Assembly (NCBI GenBank): GCA_017656425.1
Contig: JACDNV010000010.1
Coordinates: 22,521-86,520, forward strand
Direction of reading: 5' to 3'
Source: Candidatus Neomarinimicrobiota bacterium
GTDB lineage: Bacteria > Fidelibacterota > UBA2242 > B5-G15
Length of the DNA stretch: 64,000 bases
In this document: piece after piece, positions 9,222-16,656 of the stretch
Position numbering within the stretch: position 1 is the stretch's first letter
Layout of the letters: every line of letters begins with the position of its first letter
Translations under genes and position numbers: made by a program
Notes under the pieces: model-generated
What the model was told of the DNA's origin: nothing
Seen by the model: the letters and a program-made list of their open reading frames with translations, nothing else
Database searches by the model: none

Positions 9222-9353
9222 ATGATGAAAATGATCATAAGCCGCGGATTCAAAAGGAAAATTATTGAAGCGGAAGAGTGGGATAAGAAATTTTCAAATA
9301 CCCCACACTTTCGAATTCTTATTAAAAAAGATAACCATAGAAGACAAATTTAA
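9222..9353 (+). CDS. Possible 43-aa small ORF in the pyr leader
   Basis: ATG 9222 opens a 43-codon frame, basic and polar (MMKMIISRGFKRK at the start, DNHRRQI at the end), whose stop codon falls exactly on the first bases of the terminator hairpin before pyrR. There is no obvious ribosome binding site and I recognise no family. It may be a genuine small protein, a regulatory leader peptide or chance. The exact abutment of stop codon and terminator is the main reason to record it. Confidence 0.25.
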   Translation: MMKMIISRGFKRKIIEAEEWDKKFSNTPHFRILIKKDNHRRQI

Positions 9354-9379
9354 TCCACCTTTTAAGGTGGATTTTTTTT
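9352..9379 (+). terminator. Intrinsic terminator / attenuator upstream of pyrR
   Basis: AATCCACC and GGTGGATT form a perfect 8-bp stem, extendable by T-A pairs, around a short T/A loop, followed by eight Ts. It sits 16 bp before the pyrR start codon, inside what must be the 5' leader of the pyr operon. That is the position of a PyrR-controlled attenuator in Firmicutes. I could not identify a convincing PyrR binding loop upstream, so attenuation control is inferred. Confidence 0.8.
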
Positions 9380-9394
9380 AATTGGAGAGAAGAT

Positions 9395-9949
9395 ATGAAT
9401 GAGAGGGTTAAATTAAAAGTAGCCGATGAAAATAGTATAAACAGAACAATTACAAGGCTTACCCATGAGATACTTGAGAAAAATAAAGGTATATACAATC
9501 TGGTAATCGTGGGCATAAGGACAAGAGGAGAGTATATTGCAAAGAGGGTTGCCGAGAAAATAGAGAAAATTGAGAACGTTAAAATGCAGATAGGAGTGCT
9601 TGATGTGGTGCTTTACCGGGATGATCTAAGATTAAGAACGAAAATACCAAAAGTACAGATAAGCGATATTCCATTCGAAATTGATGATAAGACTGTTGTA
9701 TTGGTTGATGATGTAATCTATACTGGCAGGACTACACGTGCAGCACTCGATGCTTTAGTTGATTACGGTAGACCTGCGAAGATACAGTTAGCGGTTCTTG
9801 TTGATCGTGGTGGTAGGGAGATGCCAATTTGCCCTGATTATATAGGTATGAAGTTACCAGTATCTGTTGGTGAGGAAGTCAGAGTTAAAGTAAAAGAAGT
9901 AGACGGTGAAGATGGAGTTTTTATAGTGGAGGTGGTAGATGAGTCTTAG
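9395..9949 (+). CDS. pyrR: Bifunctional pyr operon regulator / uracil phosphoribosyltransferase
   Basis: 184-residue PRTase-fold protein. In its known family it binds pyr mRNA in a UMP-dependent way and has weak uracil phosphoribosyltransferase activity. The PRPP motif TVVLVDDVIYTGRTTRAALDAL, VLYRDDLR and the C-terminal region through DGVFIVE match PyrR closely. It heads pyrR-pyrB-pyrC and overlaps pyrB by 11 bp. An intrinsic terminator lies directly upstream, which fits autoregulation by attenuation. Confidence 0.95.
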   Translation: MNERVKLKVADENSINRTITRLTHEILEKNKGIYNLVIVGIRTRGEYIAKRVAEKIEKIENVKMQIGVLDVVLYRDDLRLRTKIPKVQISDIPFEIDDKTVVLVDDVIYTGRTTRAALDALVDYGRPAKIQLAVLVDRGGREMPICPDYIGMKLPVSVGEEVRVKVKEVDGEDGVFIVEVVDES

Positions 9950-10865
9950 TATAGAGCATTTGTTAGGATTAGATGGTGTGCCAAAGGAAGATATAGAGGC
10001 GATACTTGAAACAGCATTTTCATTTAGAGAGGTTCTAGAAAGACCTATAAAAAAGGTGCCCTCACTTCAGGGTAAAACAGTCGTAAATCTATTTTTTGAA
10101 CCATCAACTAGGACAAGGCTATCCTTTGAAATAGCTGAAAAGAGACTGTCGGCTGATATTATAAACTTTTCGGCAAGTGTGAGCAGTTTGGAAAAGGGTG
10201 AAAGTTTAAAAGATACAGTACAGAATATACTAGCCATGAAGGTTGATGGAATAGTAATAAGGCATTCGGACCCTGGTGCCGCAAAACTACTTACAAAATT
10301 TGTAGATGCCGCAGTAATAAATGCTGGAGATGGGACTCATGAGCATCCCACACAGGCTTTACTTGATATGATGTCGATAAAGGAAAAGCTGGGTACACTT
10401 GAGGATATTAATGTAGCAATAGTTGGAGACATAAAGCACAGTAGAGTTGCTCTTTCGAATATATTTGGATTAAAAACAATGGGAGCCAATGTGTTTTTGT
10501 GTGGACCTCCCACGTTTATTCCTGTAGGAGTTGAGACCCTTGGTGTACGTGTTTTAAAGGATATTGATGAGGTTCTGGAAATTGCAGATGTAGTAAATGT
10601 TTTGAGAATTCAGAGAGAGAGACAGGGTAGGGGATATATCCCATCTTTGAGGGAATACAGAGCTCGTTTTGGATTGACGAAAGAAAGGCTTGATAAAATA
10701 AAAAGGAGGCTTGTCATTATGCATCCTGGTCCTATGAACAGAGGTGTAGAGATAGATTCTGAAGTTGCTGAAAGCGAGCACTCAATTATATTGCATCAAG
10801 TTCTGAATGGAGTAGCGGTAAGGATGGCAGTGTTGTTTCTACTACTTGGTGGAAAGAAGGAGTAA
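9939..10865 (+). CDS. pyrB: Aspartate carbamoyltransferase catalytic subunit
   Basis: 308-residue transferase that condenses carbamoyl phosphate with aspartate, the committed step of pyrimidine synthesis. The carbamoyl-phosphate motif FEPSTRTRLSFE, the mobile loop SSLEKGESLKDT and HEHPTQALLDM are all present, as is the C-terminal MHPGPMNRGVEI. No pyrI regulatory subunit follows, so control probably comes through PyrR rather than allostery. It starts with ATG 9939 inside the pyrR end. Confidence 0.96.
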   Translation: MSLSIEHLLGLDGVPKEDIEAILETAFSFREVLERPIKKVPSLQGKTVVNLFFEPSTRTRLSFEIAEKRLSADIINFSASVSSLEKGESLKDTVQNILAMKVDGIVIRHSDPGAAKLLTKFVDAAVINAGDGTHEHPTQALLDMMSIKEKLGTLEDINVAIVGDIKHSRVALSNIFGLKTMGANVFLCGPPTFIPVGVETLGVRVLKDIDEVLEIADVVNVLRIQRERQGRGYIPSLREYRARFGLTKERLDKIKRRLVIMHPGPMNRGVEIDSEVAESEHSIILHQVLNGVAVRMAVLFLLLGGKKE

Positions 10866-10869
10866 AAAA

Positions 10870-12171
10870 ATGAAAATAAAAAAATTAGAAAAGAAGGTTT
10901 TATTAAAAAATGGTCTGGTAGTTGATTTTGACAATCGTGATTTTATTAAAAAAGACATTTTAATAATAGATGGAAAAATTAGAGAAATAAAGGAAAGTAT
11001 CAATGTGGGCGATGATTATAAGGTTTATGATTTGAAAGGATATGTAATATCCCCAGGATTTATAGACGTGCATGTGCATTTTAGAGAGCCGGGTTATGAA
11101 AATGCGGAGACGCTTGAGACAGGGTCAAAAGCCGCGCTGGCAGGTGGCTTTTCACATGTTTTTTGTATGCCGAATACAGAGCCTCCGATTGACAATGCGG
11201 AGATGGTAAAATATGTTTATGAAAGGTCAGAATCACTCCCTATCAACATTTATCCAATAGCTGCTATAACAAAGGGGAGGAAGGGACAGGAGATAACAGA
11301 GATGGCAGAGATTGCCGAGTTTGGTGCAATGGCTTTTTCGGACGATGGTAGTTATGTCCAGAATCCACTGGTTATGAGATTAGCAATGGAATATTCAAAG
11401 CTTGTCAATCGACCAATTGTTGATCATGCTGAAGATGAATTGTTAAAAGATAATGGTGTTATGAATGAAAGTGAAGTCTCTACGAGACTAGGACTTAAAG
11501 GAAATCCAGCTGTTGCGGAAGAGATTGCAGTTTATAGAGACATAGCTCTGGCTAAATTCACAGGTGCGCATATACATATTGCTCATGTTACAACCGCAAA
11601 AGCTGTTGAGTTAATAAGGAAAGCAAAAGCAGAGGGCGTCAAGGTTACAGCGGAGGTTACTCCACATCACTTAGTGTTAACAGAAGACTATATGATTGAT
11701 TTTGATGCCAATGGGAAAGTGCAACCTCCTCTGAGAAACAAAAAAGATGTGGAAGCGCTTATTGAAGGATTGAAAGATGGTACGATTGATATAATTGCAA
11801 CTGATCATGCGCCACACCCCATAGAAACCAAAGAAACGACAATAAATGAAGCTTCAAGTGGTATGATAGGGCTTGAATCTGCATTTGGATTACTCGTTAC
11901 GCACCTTGTGCATGAACGAAAGATTCCATTGATAGATATACTTGAAAAAATTACGATTAATCCAATGAAAATTTTTAATATACCAGCATCTGGTATTGAA
12001 GTGGGCAAAGAAGCCAACGTAACCATATTTGATTCCGATGAGTGGTGGATATTCAAAAGGGAAAATATTTATTCAAAATCATATAACACTCCCTTTATCG
12101 GTTGTGAATTGTTAGGTAAAGTAAAGCATGTAATAAACAAGAATTTTATCTCAATTATGGATAATGAATAA
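10870..12171 (+). CDS. pyrC: Dihydroorotase
   Basis: About 433-residue amidohydrolase that cyclises carbamoyl-aspartate to dihydroorotate. The metal ligands are in GFIDVHVHFREPGYE, the later HAED and HIAHVTT His residues, and the catalytic Asp in IATDHAPHP. The long type-I class fits the pyrB-pyrC pairing. The ATG at 10870 with AAGGAG 8 bases upstream is a better start than the in-frame GTG at 10846, which lies within pyrB. Confidence 0.96.
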   Translation: MKIKKLEKKVLLKNGLVVDFDNRDFIKKDILIIDGKIREIKESINVGDDYKVYDLKGYVISPGFIDVHVHFREPGYENAETLETGSKAALAGGFSHVFCMPNTEPPIDNAEMVKYVYERSESLPINIYPIAAITKGRKGQEITEMAEIAEFGAMAFSDDGSYVQNPLVMRLAMEYSKLVNRPIVDHAEDELLKDNGVMNESEVSTRLGLKGNPAVAEEIAVYRDIALAKFTGAHIHIAHVTTAKAVELIRKAKAEGVKVTAEVTPHHLVLTEDYMIDFDANGKVQPPLRNKKDVEALIEGLKDGTIDIIATDHAPHPIETKETTINEASSGMIGLESAFGLLVTHLVHERKIPLIDILEKITINPMKIFNIPASGIEVGKEANVTIFDSDEWWIFKRENIYSKSYNTPFIGCELLGKVKHVINKNFISIMDNE

Positions 12172-12272
12172 TAGTTTTCTGAGTTATCTTTTATTTTTTT
12201 AATATTTAACTAATATAACTTCTGGTTTAATTACCTTAGGTTTAATTCAAGAAATAGTTGAATAGAGGCCTA

Positions 12273-12311
12273 TTTACAAAAAGTTTACATAAAATTTACT
12301 CTTATTTAATA
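12273..12311 (+). promoter_or_regulatory. Pho-box-like tandem repeats upstream of pstS
   Basis: TTTACA at 12273, TTTACA at 12284, TTTACT at 12295 and TTAATA at 12306 form four direct repeats with an exact 11-bp period. The Bacillus PhoP box consists of TT(A/T)ACA-type hexamers repeated about every 11 bp, so this is a good candidate operator for phosphate-starvation control of pstSCAB-phoU. The pstS start codon is 58 bp downstream of the last repeat. Confidence 0.6.
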
Positions 12312-12368
12312 CTCATTTTGTTAAATACGATGTAATTTCACAGTTCTGATGAAAAATGAGAGGAAGTT

Positions 12369-13397
12369 ATGAAAAAACTGATTATAGTTACAATTTTAAT
12401 CTTATCAGTCTTTTTTAGAGCAAATCCTGCCGATCTTATAGGAGCAGGAGCCACATTTCCATATCTATTGTATTCGAAAATGTTCAGTGAATATAAGAAG
12501 CAATATGGAATAAAAGTCAATTACCAGGCAATTGGTTCTGGAGGGGGCGTAAGGCAGATAAGGGAAAAGACTGTTGATTTTGGTGCTTCAGATGCGTTTT
12601 TGAGTGATGAAGAAATGAAAATGTTTTCCGATGAGGTAGTCCACATCCCTATATGTGCTGGTGCTGTAGTGATTACCTATAATCTACCTGGGAATCCAGA
12701 GTTAAAACTTTCCCAGGATGTTATAGCGGATATATTTCTTGGAAAGATAACAAAATGGAATGATCCGAAGATACAAAAGTTGAATCCAGAGGTTAAGTTG
12801 CCCAATCTAAAGGTTTTAGTTGTGCACAGGTCTGATGGTAGTGGTACGACATATATTTTTAGCGATTATCTAAGTAAGATTAGTAAGGAGTGGAAAAAGA
12901 AAGTCGGTGCCGGTAAGTCTTTGCGATGGCCTGTTGGGGTTGGAGCAAAAGGTAATTCTGGTGTTACAGGGATGATAAAACAAATCCCTGGTACTATAGG
13001 CTATGTAGAGTTTGCTTATGCTTTACAGAATCGGTTGCCGATAGCACTTATTAAAAATAAAAGTGGCAAATTCATAAAACCCTCTATTGAAACAGTAAAA
13101 TTATCTGCGGAAACTAAGCTACCAGATGATATGAGAGTATCCCTTACAGATACAGATGCACCTGAAGGATATCCTATCACCGGCTTTACATGGTTAATTG
13201 TCTACAAAGAATTAAAGAATGGTGGTTTAACATATGAAAAAGCGAAAGAGCTGATAAATCTTCTCTGGTGGATGGTCCATGATGGACAAAAGTATACAGT
13301 AAATTTACATTATGCTCCTCTTTCTGATTTAGCTCAAAAAAAAGCAGAAATTATACTAAGGTCAATAACTTATGAGGGTAAAAAATTACTTGACTAA
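12369..13397 (+). CDS. pstS: Phosphate ABC transporter substrate-binding protein
   Basis: 342-residue periplasmic phosphate-binding protein with an N-terminal signal peptide (about residues 1-21, hydrophobic LIIVTILILSVFF). The mature part starts near ADLIGAGATFPYLLYSKMF. Phosphate-contact regions GSGGGVRQI, VHRSDGSGTTYIF and GNSGVTGMI are conserved. It is first in pstS-pstC-pstA-pstB-phoU, 15 bp before pstC. GAGAGGAAG just upstream is the ribosome binding site. Confidence 0.96.
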   Translation: MKKLIIVTILILSVFFRANPADLIGAGATFPYLLYSKMFSEYKKQYGIKVNYQAIGSGGGVRQIREKTVDFGASDAFLSDEEMKMFSDEVVHIPICAGAVVITYNLPGNPELKLSQDVIADIFLGKITKWNDPKIQKLNPEVKLPNLKVLVVHRSDGSGTTYIFSDYLSKISKEWKKKVGAGKSLRWPVGVGAKGNSGVTGMIKQIPGTIGYVEFAYALQNRLPIALIKNKSGKFIKPSIETVKLSAETKLPDDMRVSLTDTDAPEGYPITGFTWLIVYKELKNGGLTYEKAKELINLLWWMVHDGQKYTVNLHYAPLSDLAQKKAEIILRSITYEGKKLLD

Positions 13398-13412
13398 GAT
13401 TAGCAGGATTAG

Positions 13413-14282
13413 ATGAATATCGATAAAATTTTCAAAGCTGGATTATTTTTGGCTGGTTTTATAACGATGCTACTGATTATTGCTTCTTTTATATCTCTAT
13501 TGATTGAAAGTATACCTGCTATAAAAGCCTTTGGGATAAGATTTTTAACCTCATCGACCTGGGATCCAGTTTTAGAAGAATTTGGATTTTTACCATTTTT
13601 TATCGGGACGTTATTAACATCCATTATGGCACTTCTGATATCTATTCCCTTTTCTCTTGCTGTATCTCTTTTTCTTAGTGAGTATTTTAAATCAGGGATA
13701 ATAAGTAAAATATTGAATTATGCAACCGACTTGCTTTCTGGAATACCATCGGTAATATATGGATTCTGGGGTCTATTTGTGCTGATGCCTGTCGTTAGAT
13801 ATATTGAAATGAAATTGGGGATAATTCCATACGGAGTTGGAATATTAACTGCTTCATTAATCCTATCAATTATGATAATTCCTTTCTCTTCTTCTGTGGC
13901 AAGAGAGGTTATAAGGCTTGTTCCTAGTGATATAAAAGAAGCTGCATATTCTATGGGAGCGACCCATTTTGAAGTTATAAGAAAAATTATCCTTCCCTAT
14001 TCAAAATCTGGTATATTTGCCGGTATAATGCTTGCATTTGGCAGGGCTCTTGGTGAAACAATGGCGGTTACTATGGTTATTGGGAATGCAAATAGAATTC
14101 CCAAATCTCTTTTTGAACCAGGGAATACTCTTGCTTCGGTAATTGCTAATGAATTTGCTGAAGCTTCCAGCGATATTCATCTTAGTGCATTAATAGAGCT
14201 TGGTTTACTTCTTTTCATTGTTACTCTTATTATAAATTTTGCCGGGAGTCTTGTAATTAAGAGGTTTGAAATTGAAAAATAA
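13413..14282 (+). CDS. pstC: Phosphate ABC transporter permease PstC
   Basis: 289-residue inner-membrane permease with about six transmembrane segments. The EAA-like coupling loop is EAAYSMGATHFEVIRKIILPYSKSGI, followed by GRALGETMAVTMVIGN, which is typical of PstC. It forms the translocation channel with PstA. It overlaps pstA by 17 bp. Confidence 0.94.
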   Translation: MNIDKIFKAGLFLAGFITMLLIIASFISLLIESIPAIKAFGIRFLTSSTWDPVLEEFGFLPFFIGTLLTSIMALLISIPFSLAVSLFLSEYFKSGIISKILNYATDLLSGIPSVIYGFWGLFVLMPVVRYIEMKLGIIPYGVGILTASLILSIMIIPFSSSVAREVIRLVPSDIKEAAYSMGATHFEVIRKIILPYSKSGIFAGIMLAFGRALGETMAVTMVIGNANRIPKSLFEPGNTLASVIANEFAEASSDIHLSALIELGLLLFIVTLIINFAGSLVIKRFEIEK

Positions 14283-15114
14283 TATAGGGAAAAGAATATT
14301 TTTAAACCATTTGTTTAAGGTGCTGATAATATCTCTATCTCTATTTACAATTATCCCATTATTTTTAATTCTATATCACATAGTAAAAAACGGCATAAGT
14401 GTTATTGATTTTGAATTTTTTATAAGATTGCCCAAACCACCAGGAGAGGAAGGCGGGGGAATTTTACATTCACTTGTTGGGACTTTAATCCTTGTTATAA
14501 TAGCTTTCATTATTGCTACTCCATTGGGGATATTTACCGGTGTTTTTCTGGCTGAAGTTAAAGACAGGTTTAGTAACAATTTAAGATTTTTAATAAATAT
14601 AATACAGGGAATCCCATCGATTGTGATAGGAATCCTCGTTTACATCTGGATTGTTATTCCAATGGGTGGTTTTAGTGCATTTGCAGGTGGTGTCGCATTA
14701 GCGATTATGATGCTGCCAGTGGTAATTAAATCAACAGAAGAAACTATAAAGATGATTCCTGATACATTGAAGGAGGCCTCCTATTCTCTTGGAGTTAACT
14801 ATACACGGACAATATTAAAAGTGGTAATTCCCTCGGGATTTGGTGGTATAGCCTCTGGATTAATTGTAGCTATATCAAGAGTTGCTGGTGAAACCGCTCC
14901 GCTTTTGTTCACTGCCTTTGGTAGTTCATTTTTGAATGTTAATCCTTTTAAACCTATTGATGCATTGCCCTTGCTTGTATTTAACTATGCAATGAGCCTT
15001 TATGAAAGCTGGCATCGCATCGCCTGGGGAGCATCTTTTGTATTACTGGTATTTGTTTTAATTCTTAATGTTCTTGTAAAAATTGCAGGAGCGAAATGGA
15101 GAACACGGTTTTAA
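14266..15114 (+). CDS. pstA: Phosphate ABC transporter permease PstA
   Basis: 282-residue permease partner of PstC with multiple helices. The coupling loop [23 protein letters not shown] is followed by [16 protein letters not shown], a PstA signature. Starts are TTG 14266 or TTG 14272, both within the end of pstC. It overlaps pstB by 19 bp, consistent with translational coupling. Confidence 0.94.
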   Translation: MKLKNNIGKRIFLNHLFKVLIISLSLFTIIPLFLILYHIVKNGISVIDFEFFIRLPKPPGEEGGGILHSLVGTLILVIIAFIIATPLGIFTGVFLAEVKDRFSNNLRFLINIIQGIPSIVIGILVYIWIVIPMGGFSAFAGGVALAIMMLPVVIKSTEETIKMIPDTLKEASYSLGVNYTRTILKVVIPSGFGGIASGLIVAISRVAGETAPLLFTAFGSSFLNVNPFKPIDALPLLVFNYAMSLYESWHRIAWGASFVLLVFVLILNVLVKIAGAKWRTRF

Positions 15115-15857
15115 GGATTGAAAATCTCTTTGCTGGTTATAATGATAGTGGATGGATATTGAAAGATATTAATCTATCAATCTATAAGAATAGGGTTACA
15201 ACTATTATGGGACCTTCGGGGTGTGGCAAGACAACACTGATAAGGTGTATAAACCGCATGCACGAACTGACTGATGGAGCAATGGCAAAGGGTGAAATTT
15301 ATCTGGATAATGAAAATATTTTTGAGATAAATCCTATACTTCTTAGAAGAAGAATCGGGATGGTGTTCCAAAGACCAAATCCATTTCCTACTATGAGCAT
15401 ATATGATAATGTTATTTCGGGCTATATTCTGAATGGGTTAAAACTTTCCAAGAGAGAAAAAGATGAAATTGTGGAGGATGCTTTAAGGAAGGCATTTCTA
15501 TGGGATGAGGTAAAGGATGTGCTTCATAGAAAAGGGACTTTTTTATCTGGTGGACAGCAGCAGAGATTATGTATAGCGAGAGCGCTTGCTATGAAACCTG
15601 AGATAATCCTTCTTGATGAACCAACTTCTGCACTTGATCCAAAAGCTACGGCAATGATTGAGGAGTTGATTGTGGATTTAAAAAATAATGTGACAGTGTT
15701 GTTGGTAACTCATAACATAGCCCAAGCAGCAAGGGTTTCCGATTATACAGCCTTTTTATATCTTGGAAACCTTATAGAGTATGGAGAGACCCAGAAACTA
15801 TTCACTGTACCGAAGGATAAAAGAACAGAAGAATATTTAACTGGAAAATTTGGTTAA
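15096..15857 (+). CDS. pstB: Phosphate ABC transporter ATP-binding protein
   Basis: 253-residue ABC ATPase. Walker A is [17 protein letters not shown], the PstB-typical [16 protein letters not shown] lies in the Q-loop region, the signature is [16 protein letters not shown] and Walker B is [12 protein letters not shown]. It powers uptake by PstCA. The gene order and full set of motifs leave little doubt. Confidence 0.97.
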   Translation: MENTVLRIENLFAGYNDSGWILKDINLSIYKNRVTTIMGPSGCGKTTLIRCINRMHELTDGAMAKGEIYLDNENIFEINPILLRRRIGMVFQRPNPFPTMSIYDNVISGYILNGLKLSKREKDEIVEDALRKAFLWDEVKDVLHRKGTFLSGGQQQRLCIARALAMKPEIILLDEPTSALDPKATAMIEELIVDLKNNVTVLLVTHNIAQAARVSDYTAFLYLGNLIEYGETQKLFTVPKDKRTEEYLTGKFG

Positions 15858-15889
15858 TAGAGGTTATTTTTGTATTTGCGAGAGATGAT

Positions 15890-16549
15890 ATGGTTAATAA
15901 AGAATTAAATTTATTAATAGAAGAAATTATTGAATATTCCCACCTTATAATAGATATGGTGGAAGGTAGTGTGAAGGGGCTCGTTGAAAAAAATAGAGAT
16001 ATTTTAACAAAAGTAATTGATGATATGGAGAGTCGAGCGAATGCATATGAAATAGAAATAGACAGAAATTGTGCTGAATTTATTGTCAAGTATCAACCTC
16101 GAGCTATCGATCTCAGAACGGTTTTAATGATTCTCAAAATGAATAATGATCTTGAAAGAATGGGAGACCATGCTGTAAATGCCAGTGAGAGTGCACTGTT
16201 TTTGATCCAAAGACCTGAAGTGAAACCTCTGATAGATATTCCAAGGATGGCTGAGATTTCGGTTAAGATGCTGAAAGATGCAGTTAAAGCATTTGTTAAC
16301 GGAGATATAGGGCTTGCTAAGACTGTATGTGAACGAGATGATATTGTAGATAATTTGGCTGATCAGGTCTTAAGGGAGCTATTGACTTACATGGCTTCAG
16401 ATCCTTCTACTATTGAGAGATCCCTTCATTTGTTGCGTGTTTCCAGTAATCTTGAAAGAATTGCTGATCTATCGACAAATATTTCAGAGGATGTTGTTTT
16501 TATTGTCTCGGGAAAAGTAATTAAACATCACGAAAGTGAAATAGAATAG
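15890..16549 (+). CDS. phoU: Phosphate signalling protein PhoU
   Basis: 219-residue all-helical protein made of two similar three-helix bundles, each with the metal-site motif: DLERMGDHAVNASE (about residues 86-99) and NLERIADLSTNISEDVVF (about 189-206). PhoU restrains Pst uptake and phosphate signalling. It closes the pst operon 32 bp after pstB. No PhoR/PhoB pair is in the window. Confidence 0.95.
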   Translation: MVNKELNLLIEEIIEYSHLIIDMVEGSVKGLVEKNRDILTKVIDDMESRANAYEIEIDRNCAEFIVKYQPRAIDLRTVLMILKMNNDLERMGDHAVNASESALFLIQRPEVKPLIDIPRMAEISVKMLKDAVKAFVNGDIGLAKTVCERDDIVDNLADQVLRELLTYMASDPSTIERSLHLLRVSSNLERIADLSTNISEDVVFIVSGKVIKHHESEIE

Positions 16550-16656
16550 ATATATTTATTTTTTCTATCTTGGACTTTTATGAAATCACTTTCCTCTTAT
16601 ATCTTGTGATAGACTGATTAAAATTTTATATTTTAACAAATATATGTGAGGGAATT

